A stretch of 64,000 nucleotides of DNA. Origin: JACPDI01 sp035463475 (GTDB lineage: Bacteria; Acidobacteriota; Vicinamibacteria; Vicinamibacterales; 2-12-FULL-66-21). Positions 34,037-41,504 of this stretch are shown one piece after another (positions within the stretch are counted from its first letter, which is position 1; each line of letters starts with the position of its first letter). The position numbers and the translations under genes are program-made. The notes beneath the pieces are model-generated. The model was not told the origin of the DNA and searched no databases. It worked only from the letters and a program-made list of their open reading frames with translations. Location: contig DATHTE010000103.1 in the NCBI GenBank assembly GCA_035463475.1, positions 1 through 64,000 on the forward strand. The letters are read 5' to 3'.

Positions 34037-34648
34037 TCACGCGACGAGCGTCGCCGAGTGCACGCCAGCCACTACCGCAGGCCACAGAATAAAGAGCGCC
34101 AACCGCAGGCCGCTGGGACGCGAGATCGGCAGCGGCACGACCATCGCGGCGCCCGTCGTGAGAAACACCGCGGCGGACACGGCCGGTGCCGGCCCCCATA
34201 ACAACGCGGTCGTCCAGATCAACGCCGCCACGGGCACCGGCAGCCCGATGAACACGCTCGCGCTCGCGTGCGGAAGGTGGTAGAAGCCGAGGCGGGTGAC
34301 CGCGCAGGCCGCGTAGCAGAATGCCGCCAGCCACCACAGAAGCGCCGGCGATGCCGGAGCGGCAGACGCAATCAGGACGGCGGCGCACACCACAGGCGCA
34401 ATCCCGAACGCAATCGCGTCGGAGAGGCTGTCGAGATGCGAGCCGAAGCTCCGCTGCGTCGCATCCGCGCCGAACAACCGGGCGAACCGGCCGTCACACG
34501 TGTCGGCGATCACCGAGAGGGCGATGAACGTGCCTGCGCCGGCCGCCGAGCCACGGGTGGCGCTTGCCACCGCGAAGACGGCGCACAGTAGAGAGGCGTA
34601 CGTCAGCAGGTTGCGCGGATGAAGGCAGCCGAGCGGCGAGGTCATCAT
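34037..34648 (-). CDS. CDP-alcohol phosphatidyltransferase (PssA-like)
   Basis: A 203-residue membrane protein with about six helices. It carries the CDP-alcohol phosphotransferase motif: DGRFAR, then G, D and D in SFGSHLDSLSD, followed by AIAFGIAPVV as in phosphatidylserine synthases. The spacing between the AR pair and the G is 11 residues, where 8 is usual, so there is a short insertion near the active site. The enzyme would transfer a CDP-activated lipid's phosphatidyl group to a small alcohol such as serine. The start was set at 34648 for AGGGGAGCG upstream and because it overlaps the preceding stop (ATGA). It is gene eight of the lipid unit. Confidence 0.8.
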   Translation of the reverse strand: MMTSPLGCLHPRNLLTYASLLCAVFAVASATRGSAAGAGTFIALSVIADTCDGRFARLFGADATQRSFGSHLDSLSDAIAFGIAPVVCAAVLIASAAPASPALLWWLAAFCYAACAVTRLGFYHLPHASASVFIGLPVPVAALIWTTALLWGPAPAVSAAVFLTTGAAMVVPLPISRPSGLRLALFILWPAVVAGVHSATLVA

Positions 34649-37362
34649 CGTTCGCTCCCCTGCGGGAACCACTGATACAGGCGCCGCCAGGTACGCACGA
34701 CGCGCGGCAGAAACGGTTGACGGCGGATGCGGTGAATCAGCGCGTACATCGCCAGGCGGTCGATCAGCAGGTCGTAGAGCGCCGCACGAAAGCCTTCGCG
34801 CCACTCGCGATCGTCGAGCGGAGCGCCGGTTTCACGGACCAGGGCCTGACGATGCCTCTCGACCCAGTGCTCGACGTCGTTTCGCGGGGCGTCCGGTGGA
34901 AGCACGAAGCACAGCAGCTCGGCGAGATCGCGCTGCGGCGCGCCGAGCGTCGCCAGCTCCCAGTCGTACGCGCATAGACGGCGGGAGTTTCCGCTGCCGC
35001 GAATGCAGATGTTGCGCGGGTTGAAATCGCGATGGATGAGCGTTCCCGGTCCGCGCTCGAGCGCGGCCCACCAGCGTCCGGCAGTCGAGACCAGCCTGCG
35101 GTGGATGGACGCAATCGAGGGATCGGCCCAGGACGAGAACGTCGGAGCAGCATGGTGCGCGAGCGCAGCCCAGAGGTCCGCCATCTGCGCCATGCCGTCC
35201 GCGGACTGAACGTAGCCAATCCACGGCTCGCCGCGCAGCTCCGCTTCGCGCCCGAACCAGATCGCCTGCAGGGCGGCAAGCCCGTCGATCGCCAGAGCGA
35301 TCGATTCCGTCGTCCAGTCCTCGGGACGATCGGAGGCGTTCATCAGAACGGCATCCGCAATCCGCTCCAGGACCACCAGCCACGTTCCGGCCTCGGGTTC
35401 GGCACGCATGCCGAGCACGCGGGGCGAGTGGCGGACGAACCGCGGGTCGGTCTGCTGGTAGATCGCCAGCTCGCGCAGGTGACCCAGAGACAGGCCGACG
35501 CGGTCGCGCCACCGCGCGTAGCAATCGGCAACCGCGGGATCACACAAGCGCGCCAGGGCTTCGCCGACCGCAATCGGTTCGAGATCGCGGGGCTTCACCT
35601 TGACGATCACCTCGCGGTCGCGACGGCCCGCGGCCCCATTCAGGCCGAGGCGGAATCGAAAGAGTCCCGCAGGCTGCCCGCAACGCCAGGACACCAGTTC
35701 GCCGATGATGCTGTGCTCGGATCCATTGCCGAGCGGCTGCACGCTGACGACGTCGAAGCCGGGAAGGACTCGCGCGAAGAATTTGACGTCGAAGGAGAGG
35801 GAAGCTCGCGCGCGCGGTCCTGTTGCCGCATCCTTCATCCCGGCGCTCGGCGGTGGCGCCGGCAGGCTCCCTGACGCCACGAACGCCTCGAAGTACCTTC
35901 CCAGCAGGACGGCGTCGAGCGGCGGGCAGGCGAGCGGCCCGCCTGCGAGCGCGTGAGAGGTCCGGTCGTGCGCCACGCGTGACCGGCGGGTCTCCTCGTA
36001 CAGCTCGGGCAAGGTCAGGCCCTGCTCGCCCGGCGGCCGTTCGAGAAAGAACGAGCGGAGCGCCCGGAGCGGGTGCGAGGGAGCCGTCGGACACGAGGGA
36101 CTTGTCGCCCGCTCGAGTTGACGCAGCCACTCGTGGTACGTGACGAGATGAATGGGATAGCCGTACAGACGCATCCAGAGGACGACTTCACGCCAGTGCC
36201 GCGGGCGATCGTGGGCGAGATGAAACGTCGGTCCCGGAGCCGAGGAGAGGTAGACGATGGCTTTCGAGACGAAGTCCACCGGCTGCACGTCGAGCAGCCA
36301 GTCGAGATCCGGCGCGGCGCGCATGTGGACGCAGCCGCGCACGAGGGTTGACAGCAGGTCGTCGCGGTTGAACGCGCCGGTGCGACTGTCTCCGGAGATC
36401 AGCCCCGGCCGGTAAACCCGCACGGGCAGGCCTCGTTGAGCAGCCTGGCGCACGAGCGCTTCCGCAACGACTTTGGTCTGAGCGTATCCGAGGTGCACGC
36501 CGCCGAGGTGCGGCAGCGCGTCGAACTGCTCGTCCACCAGGCGCGGGCCGGACGTCGAATGGCAGACCGACAGGCTGGAGACGAAATGGAACGGCGTGCT
36601 GCGTGCCCCGGCTGCGCACGCGAGTCTCAGAAGTTCAATCGTGGCGAGGACATTTGCATGGCGAAGGGTTGCGTACGAGCACACCCAGTTCACGGACGCG
36701 CCTGCGTGGCAGATCGCATCGACGCTTCGGGCGAGAGCGTCGAACCGGCCCGCATCCATCCCGAGCCGCGGCCTCGTGAGATCTCCTTCGATCGGCTGCA
36801 CGCGCACGCCGAAGAGGTCGTCGCCGATGCCCGCCGCGGCCAGTTGGCGGCGGAGGCGATCGGAGCGGTTGCCGCCCGGCGCCGATCGCACGAGACACAC
36901 GAGCGAGGCGCTCGTGTTCTGCAGAAGGTCGCGGGCAAGCGCGGCTCCCAGGAACCCTGTCGCTCCCGTCAACAGGATGCGCCGCGCGGCGCCGAAGCCG
37001 GCCTCCGTGTCGCGGCACGGCGCCGGCCGAACGTCTGAGGGCAGGCGTGCGTCGGCGAGCATCAGCTCGCGCGGATCCTCGGCGATGACGGGAGGCCGGG
37101 CGGCCTGCAGGTGCCGGAGCCGCGCCGCGAGCGATCGAACGTCCGTGTATTCATAGAGAAGATCGGCCGGCAGCGTGCATCCGACCGCGCGCTCGAGATC
37201 GGCCGCCAGCTCGATCGCTGCCAGCGAATCGAGGCCGATCAGGATAAGCGGCGCGTCAGGGTCGACGGATGCCTCGGGCGTGCGAAGGCATCGCGCGGCA
37301 GCGGCCGCAACGAGCGCCTCGAGCGAGTCGAGGGCGGCCGCGCCCGCCGTTCGCGGCGTCAT
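34645..37362 (-). CDS. Trifunctional fusion: acyl carrier domain, thioester reductase, APH/choline-kinase-like kinase
   Basis: A 905-residue protein with three clear parts. Residues about 10-85 form an acyl carrier domain with phosphopantetheine Ser46 in LIGLDSLAAIEL. Residues about 125-480 form a thioester-reductase SDR (NADPH motif ILLTGATGFLGAALA at 129-143; Y293 and K297 in LGYAQTKVVAE), which releases carrier-bound acyl chains as aldehyde or alcohol. Residues about 585-890 form an aminoglycoside-phosphotransferase/choline-kinase fold with the catalytic loop LIHRDFNPRNICI (D779) and the metal site YDWE (D800). No fusion of this order is known to me. The start overlaps the FAAL stop (ATGA). 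FAAL loading of the carrier domain is the obvious first step. Confidence 0.85.
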   Translation of the reverse strand: MTPRTAGAAALDSLEALVAAAAARCLRTPEASVDPDAPLILIGLDSLAAIELAADLERAVGCTLPADLLYEYTDVRSLAARLRHLQAARPPVIAEDPRELMLADARLPSDVRPAPCRDTEAGFGAARRILLTGATGFLGAALARDLLQNTSASLVCLVRSAPGGNRSDRLRRQLAAAGIGDDLFGVRVQPIEGDLTRPRLGMDAGRFDALARSVDAICHAGASVNWVCSYATLRHANVLATIELLRLACAAGARSTPFHFVSSLSVCHSTSGPRLVDEQFDALPHLGGVHLGYAQTKVVAEALVRQAAQRGLPVRVYRPGLISGDSRTGAFNRDDLLSTLVRGCVHMRAAPDLDWLLDVQPVDFVSKAIVYLSSAPGPTFHLAHDRPRHWREVVLWMRLYGYPIHLVTYHEWLRQLERATSPSCPTAPSHPLRALRSFFLERPPGEQGLTLPELYEETRRSRVAHDRTSHALAGGPLACPPLDAVLLGRYFEAFVASGSLPAPPPSAGMKDAATGPRARASLSFDVKFFARVLPGFDVVSVQPLGNGSEHSIIGELVSWRCGQPAGLFRFRLGLNGAAGRRDREVIVKVKPRDLEPIAVGEALARLCDPAVADCYARWRDRVGLSLGHLRELAIYQQTDPRFVRHSPRVLGMRAEPEAGTWLVVLERIADAVLMNASDRPEDWTTESIALAIDGLAALQAIWFGREAELRGEPWIGYVQSADGMAQMADLWAALAHHAAPTFSSWADPSIASIHRRLVSTAGRWWAALERGPGTLIHRDFNPRNICIRGSGNSRRLCAYDWELATLGAPQRDLAELLCFVLPPDAPRNDVEHWVERHRQALVRETGAPLDDREWREGFRAALYDLLIDRLAMYALIHRIRRQPFLPRVVRTWRRLYQWFPQGSER

Positions 37363-39143
37363 GACGCCGCCCTCACGAGCAGGTCCGGCTCGTCCTGCCA
37401 CTGGTCGATGACCGGGAGCGTCCGCGCGACAAATGCCTCCCGGCACAGATACCGCTGCAGCTTCCCGCTGGTCGTCTTCGGCAGGCTGCCGGCGGGAACA
37501 AGCGCCACGGCGGCCAGCGAGACGTGGTGCACCTCGGCAATCGACCGCCTGATCGCGGTGAGTATCTCGCCGGAGACCGGGCCAGGCGCTCCGGTCGCTG
37601 CCGCGGATCGCGGATCGATCTCGGCGATGACCGCGGCTCCCTCGCCCTCGCCGACCGGCACGGCGACAGCCGTGCACCCGCCGGGGCGGAGGGCGGCGTG
37701 CGACCGTTCCGCCGTCTGCTCCAGGTCCTGCGGATAGTGCTTCAGCCCGCGAATGATCAGGACGTCTTTGATGCGCCCGGTGACGAACAGGCGGCCGCCG
37801 CGCACGAAGCCGAGATCGCCCGTCCGCAGAAACGCGGCCTCGCTGCCGTCAGCCAGACGCGCCTGGAACGTTGCGTCCGTCTCTTCGGGACGCTGCCAGT
37901 AGCCGCGGGCGACGCTCCCGCCCGCGACCCAGATCTCGCCGACGCGATCGGGATCGAGCTGGCGGCGCGTGACGGGATCGACGATCAACACCCGCGAGAT
38001 ACCGTCGAGCGATCCGGACGAGACGACCGTTGCCGAGCCGGGGCTGCCCACCGCGGTCGTAGCCACGCGGCCGCGGGCCAGCCAGCCCGCATCGACCGTG
38101 AGCGGTTCGGGGTCTTCGTCTTCCGCGGCCGCCGTGACGAGCAGCGTGGATTCCGCGAGGCCGTAGGCCGGGCGGAAGGCGGAGAACCTGAACCCGCACT
38201 CGCCAAACGCGCGCTGAAAGGCCTCGAGAGTGCTGTACCGGATCGGCTCGGACCCGTTGAACGCGATGCGCCAGCACCTGAGATCGAGCGACGCCCGATC
38301 TTCTGCGGAGACGCGCCGGACGCAGAGGTCGTACGCGAAGTTCGGGCCGCCGCTGTGCGTGCCGCGGACGCGCGAGACGGCCTCCAGCCAGCGCGCGGGC
38401 CGCTGCAGAAACGCGGCAGGCGCCATGAGGAACGCGGGGAATCCGGAGTAGGCCGGCTGCAGGAGGCCGTCGATCAGCCCCATGTCGTGATTCACCGGGA
38501 GCCACGATACGGCAACGCTGTCGTCGGTGTGCGCGGCGAGCCGGGCGCTGTGAGCGAGGTTGTGCAGGAGGTTGCCGTGACTCACCATCACGCCGCGCGG
38601 TGAGGTGGTGGATCCCGACGTGTACTGCAGCAGCGCCACGTCGGCGTCGCTGCAGCGGCGCTCGCCCCCCCTGAACGGCGCGCCGGCGACCTCTTCGGGC
38701 GCCAGCCACGCAAGCTCGCGCAGCTCCGGCACGAGCGACGCGAGAACGGAGGCGCGCGTCCGCAGCTCCGCCGGCGCCACAATCAGCGAGATGCCGGCGT
38801 CGGCGATCATCCCGCGGAGGCGCGCACCCGTGCGGTCCCCGCGCCGGCCCGACGGCGGATACGTGGGCACCGCGATCGCACCAGCGCACAGCGTGCCGAA
38901 GAAAGCGGGAAGGAACTCGAGACCGGGCGGGAACATGACGAGCACGCGCGCGCCGCGCCCGACGCGTTCGGCCACGGCAGCCCCGATCGCGCGGGCCCGC
39001 TGATCCAGAGCGCCCCAGGTGAGGCTGCGTCCTTCCGATTCCCCATCGTCCAGGAACGTGTACGCGCGCGCGTCGGCTTTCGCGTCGGCGCGGTCGTGCA
39101 GCACGTCGACGAGGGATCGACGGCGGTCGCCGCTCACGCGCAT
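37359..39143 (-). CDS. Fatty acyl-AMP ligase (FAAL)
   Basis: A 594-residue adenylating enzyme of the FAAL group, which activates fatty acids as acyl-AMP and passes them to a carrier protein instead of CoA. FAAL marks are LLQYTSGSTTSPRGVMVSHG (residues about 171-190), SWLPVNHDMGLIDGLLQP, the FRPAYGLAESTLLVT A5 region, FLRTGDLGFVRGGRLFVTGR and DVLIIRGLKHYPQDLE. The gene starts at the ATG at 39143, inside a 10-bp overlap with the acyltransferase; the frame continues far upstream but is not coding there. The carrier domain of the next gene is the likely acceptor. Confidence 0.9.
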   Translation of the reverse strand: MRVSGDRRRSLVDVLHDRADAKADARAYTFLDDGESEGRSLTWGALDQRARAIGAAVAERVGRGARVLVMFPPGLEFLPAFFGTLCAGAIAVPTYPPSGRRGDRTGARLRGMIADAGISLIVAPAELRTRASVLASLVPELRELAWLAPEEVAGAPFRGGERRCSDADVALLQYTSGSTTSPRGVMVSHGNLLHNLAHSARLAAHTDDSVAVSWLPVNHDMGLIDGLLQPAYSGFPAFLMAPAAFLQRPARWLEAVSRVRGTHSGGPNFAYDLCVRRVSAEDRASLDLRCWRIAFNGSEPIRYSTLEAFQRAFGECGFRFSAFRPAYGLAESTLLVTAAAEDEDPEPLTVDAGWLARGRVATTAVGSPGSATVVSSGSLDGISRVLIVDPVTRRQLDPDRVGEIWVAGGSVARGYWQRPEETDATFQARLADGSEAAFLRTGDLGFVRGGRLFVTGRIKDVLIIRGLKHYPQDLEQTAERSHAALRPGGCTAVAVPVGEGEGAAVIAEIDPRSAAATGAPGPVSGEILTAIRRSIAEVHHVSLAAVALVPAGSLPKTTSGKLQRYLCREAFVARTLPVIDQWQDEPDLLVRAAS

Positions 39144-39919
39144 CGGAAGACCTCGTTCGCGCTGACGAAGACGCTCCGAACGTGCGCCACGTGCTCCGGC
39201 AACTCCGCCAGCTGCCAGTCCTTCGTGTCGATCGCCGGCAGCACGTGGACGTTCACGATCCCGGGACGCGCGTCGTAGCCGAGCACCGGATCGACGTCGG
39301 GCGGGATGTCGAAGTACATCGGCACGATCGGCGCCTTCAGGTTCGCCGCCAGGTGGAATGCCCCCTTGTTGAAATGACCGATGCCGCCGGTAGTCACGCG
39401 CCGCCCCTCCGGGCTCAGATAGACCGATTCGCCCGTCCGGCGCAGCACTCGCTCGGCGCGCTGGAAGATCCTGGTCCGTTGGCGCGGGCGGTCCTGCGGC
39501 ACGGTGAAGAAGGTGCCCATCATCCAGGCGATCGTCGCCAGCGGCACGAGCCTCCGGTAGTACCCGCTCAGGAAGAACCGCGTGTTCGGCAGGCCCAGCG
39601 ACATCAGGATGAAGAGGTCCAGCGTCGAGGTGTGATTGGAGACGTAGACGGTCTGGTTCCGCGGAAACGCCGGACCACGAACGACGACGCGGACGCCGTA
39701 CAGCCGGAGGATGACTCGATTCGCCAGACAGGCGACGGCGGCGTACACGCGCCGCGCGCGGAAGAGTGTCGCAACGCCGATCGGCAGCAGCAGCACCGCG
39801 GTCGCGCAGATCAGCAATCCGCTGGTGGTTCCAAGCCTGACGGCGCGCGCCAGGCGCGGCGGCCGCCGCAGGGCCTGGGAACGGCACACGCCGTCTGCCG
39901 ACAACGAGCCGTGTGTCAT
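39134..39919 (-). CDS. PlsC-type acyltransferase (lipid cluster)
   Basis: A 261-residue membrane-associated acyltransferase. Block I is VYVSNHTSTLDLF with a complete HX4D. Block III is YLSPEGRRVTTGGIGHFNKGAFHL, where SPEGRR replaces the common FPEGTR. Block IV is APIVPMYFDIPPDV. Membrane helices lie near residues 30-60. GGAGGTCGTC precedes the ATG, which overlaps the methyltransferase stop (ATGA). It may acylate a glycerol or polyol backbone using the chain activated by the FAAL, or an ordinary acyl donor. It is distinct from the plsC at 11482. Confidence 0.85.
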   Translation of the reverse strand: MTHGSLSADGVCRSQALRRPPRLARAVRLGTTSGLLICATAVLLLPIGVATLFRARRVYAAVACLANRVILRLYGVRVVVRGPAFPRNQTVYVSNHTSTLDLFILMSLGLPNTRFFLSGYYRRLVPLATIAWMMGTFFTVPQDRPRQRTRIFQRAERVLRRTGESVYLSPEGRRVTTGGIGHFNKGAFHLAANLKAPIVPMYFDIPPDVDPVLGYDARPGIVNVHVLPAIDTKDWQLAELPEHVAHVRSVFVSANEVFRCA

Positions 39920-40881
39920 GACGACCTCCGGCAGACGACGGTCTGCATGGCGAGATTGAGCCGGCGCTCGAATGCGAGGAGCGGCAGCGCAAGGACCTGT
40001 CCGGCGAAGTACGGATAGATCGCGCGCCGCAGGTTCAGCCCGCGGCCTTTCAGCAGCAGGAACGCGAGGCCGGTGAACAGGTAGAAGTACGCGGGGAACG
40101 CGCCGTACGGCAGATAGTCGACGACCTCGAACCGAGCCTGCCGGACCGCGCGCAGCAGGCTGGCGCGATCGAACAGCACGGTGTGCTGCGGCGCCTGGAG
40201 CCCCGGCCAGCGTCGGCCAAACCACCGGAACGTCCGGCTGTCCAGCCGCGGGACCTCGATCAGCAGGCGGCCGCCGGGCTTCAGCAGGCGGCGCGCCGTG
40301 CGGAGGCTGTGCATCGGATCGTAGTCGTGTTCGAGGAAGTGCCACATCGTGACGAGATCGAACCGCTCGTCGCCGAGCGGCACCTCGTAGAACAACCCGC
40401 AGTGGAACTCGATCCCCTCGAGTGAGGGCGCGGCGGAGAGATCCTTGAAGTCGACGCCAGCGGCCCTCACGGCGTATTGCCGCCGCAGCCGTTGAAGAAA
40501 CGTCCCAACCGCGCAGCCGACGTCCAGCACCTCGCTCGAAGGGGTCAGCGTCAGGTACCGGGAGACGATGCGGTCTTTGACCGCGTCCAGCTTGCCCATC
40601 GCGTGTTCGAAGAGCGGCGTCAGGAGTCCCCACCTCGCGACCCTGCGATGGGCGATGTACTCGTCGTCGTAGTAGTCGCGGATGCGATCGAGCGGGATCC
40701 GCGGATTCTGGTATGCCAGGCCGCACCCGGCACACCGGACGAACCGGAAGGTGCCTGGCATCCCGGTCAGATCGTCCTGCGCGAGCAGGAGCTCACGGCA
40801 GTCCGCGCCGCCGCAGCAGTAACACGCAACGGGTTCGAGCGACGGCAGCACGGCAGGGGCGCGAGCGGCGCTGGCGATCAT
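39916..40881 (-). CDS. Class I SAM methyltransferase with N-terminal zinc ribbon
   Basis: A 321-residue protein. An N-terminal zinc ribbon (CYCCGGADC and RCAGCGLAYQNP) precedes a class I methyltransferase of the UbiE/Methyltransf_23 type (SSEVLDVGCAVGTFLQRL near residues 110-127, FDLVTMWHFLEHDYDP, LLKPGGRLLIEVPR). The C-terminal 90 residues contain one or two hydrophobic segments (FPAYFYLFTGLAFLLLKG), suggesting membrane contact and a lipid-linked substrate. GGAGGTCC lies upstream. It is gene four of the lipid unit, with both ends overlapping neighbours by 4 bp. Confidence 0.85.
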   Translation of the reverse strand: MIASAARAPAVLPSLEPVACYCCGGADCRELLLAQDDLTGMPGTFRFVRCAGCGLAYQNPRIPLDRIRDYYDDEYIAHRRVARWGLLTPLFEHAMGKLDAVKDRIVSRYLTLTPSSEVLDVGCAVGTFLQRLRRQYAVRAAGVDFKDLSAAPSLEGIEFHCGLFYEVPLGDERFDLVTMWHFLEHDYDPMHSLRTARRLLKPGGRLLIEVPRLDSRTFRWFGRRWPGLQAPQHTVLFDRASLLRAVRQARFEVVDYLPYGAFPAYFYLFTGLAFLLLKGRGLNLRRAIYPYFAGQVLALPLLAFERRLNLAMQTVVCRRSS

Positions 40882-41504
40882 GAAGGACCTCCGATCGAGA
40901 GTGCGATCGTGAGCGCGGCCAGGAGAATCGCTTCCGATGCCACGAGCGCGCGGTGTCCGGCCGCGGGGCTGGCCGGGTCGTGCCACGCTTCGTGGAGGCA
41001 CGCAGCCAGGTACACGGTTGCCATGGCCGGCAGCACGCGGGCGGCGCCGGTTGCGACGCGACTGCCGGCGATCACCAGGACCATCAGCGGGTACTTGGCC
41101 AGCAGGAGGTGATCGCGCGCCGCGGTGCGCGGGCGGGGTCTCGCGTAGTAGGCGGCCATGAGGCCGTTCAGCCCCGCGAGCGCGCTCGTCGGGATCCATG
41201 GGCTCGCGCGCAGCGTAGCGGCGAACAGGTTGGCCGCGGCCAGCGCGAGACAGAACGCGACCAGCGGCCGGGTGGACGCGGCCCTGACGAGTACCCGGTG
41301 CGGATGCGCAGCCGCGTCGGCATGGCGATCGGCAAGGTCGTCCCAGATCCTGAACTGCACGAGGAGCATCAGCGCAAGCGTCGCGTCGCTCGCGAACGTC
41401 GATGTGCCGGCCCAGGTCCCCCCGGCCGCCGCGACCGCGACGATCGCGGCGAGCGGCAGGAACAGCCGAGGACGCACGCGCTCGATCAGATAGGCAATCA
41501 ACAC
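40878..41504 (-). CDS. Short UbiA-like integral membrane protein
   Basis: A 208-residue protein with six or seven hydrophobic segments. The motif LVQFRIWDDLADRHAD matches the first Asp-rich site of UbiA prenyltransferases. ARDHLLLAKYPLMVLVIAG fits a later conserved helix. The second Asp-rich site is not evident, and the length is below the usual 280-300, so activity as a prenyltransferase is uncertain. In archaeal lipid synthesis a UbiA enzyme adds the second prenyl chain, which is one possible parallel. The GTG start at 41504 overlaps the dikinase stop (GTGTTGA). Confidence 0.65.
   Translation of the reverse strand: MLIAYLIERVRPRLFLPLAAIVAVAAAGGTWAGTSTFASDATLALMLLVQFRIWDDLADRHADAAAHPHRVLVRAASTRPLVAFCLALAAANLFAATLRASPWIPTSALAGLNGLMAAYYARPRPRTAARDHLLLAKYPLMVLVIAGSRVATGAARVLPAMATVYLAACLHEAWHDPASPAAGHRALVASEAILLAALTIALSIGGPS

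Noticed and set aside
32693..34201. Plus-strand open frame of about 500 residues opposite the hydroxyacid oxidase
   Set aside because: The text is low-complexity (Arg, Gly, His), typical of an antisense shadow in GC-rich DNA, and the minus-strand gene has all family motifs.
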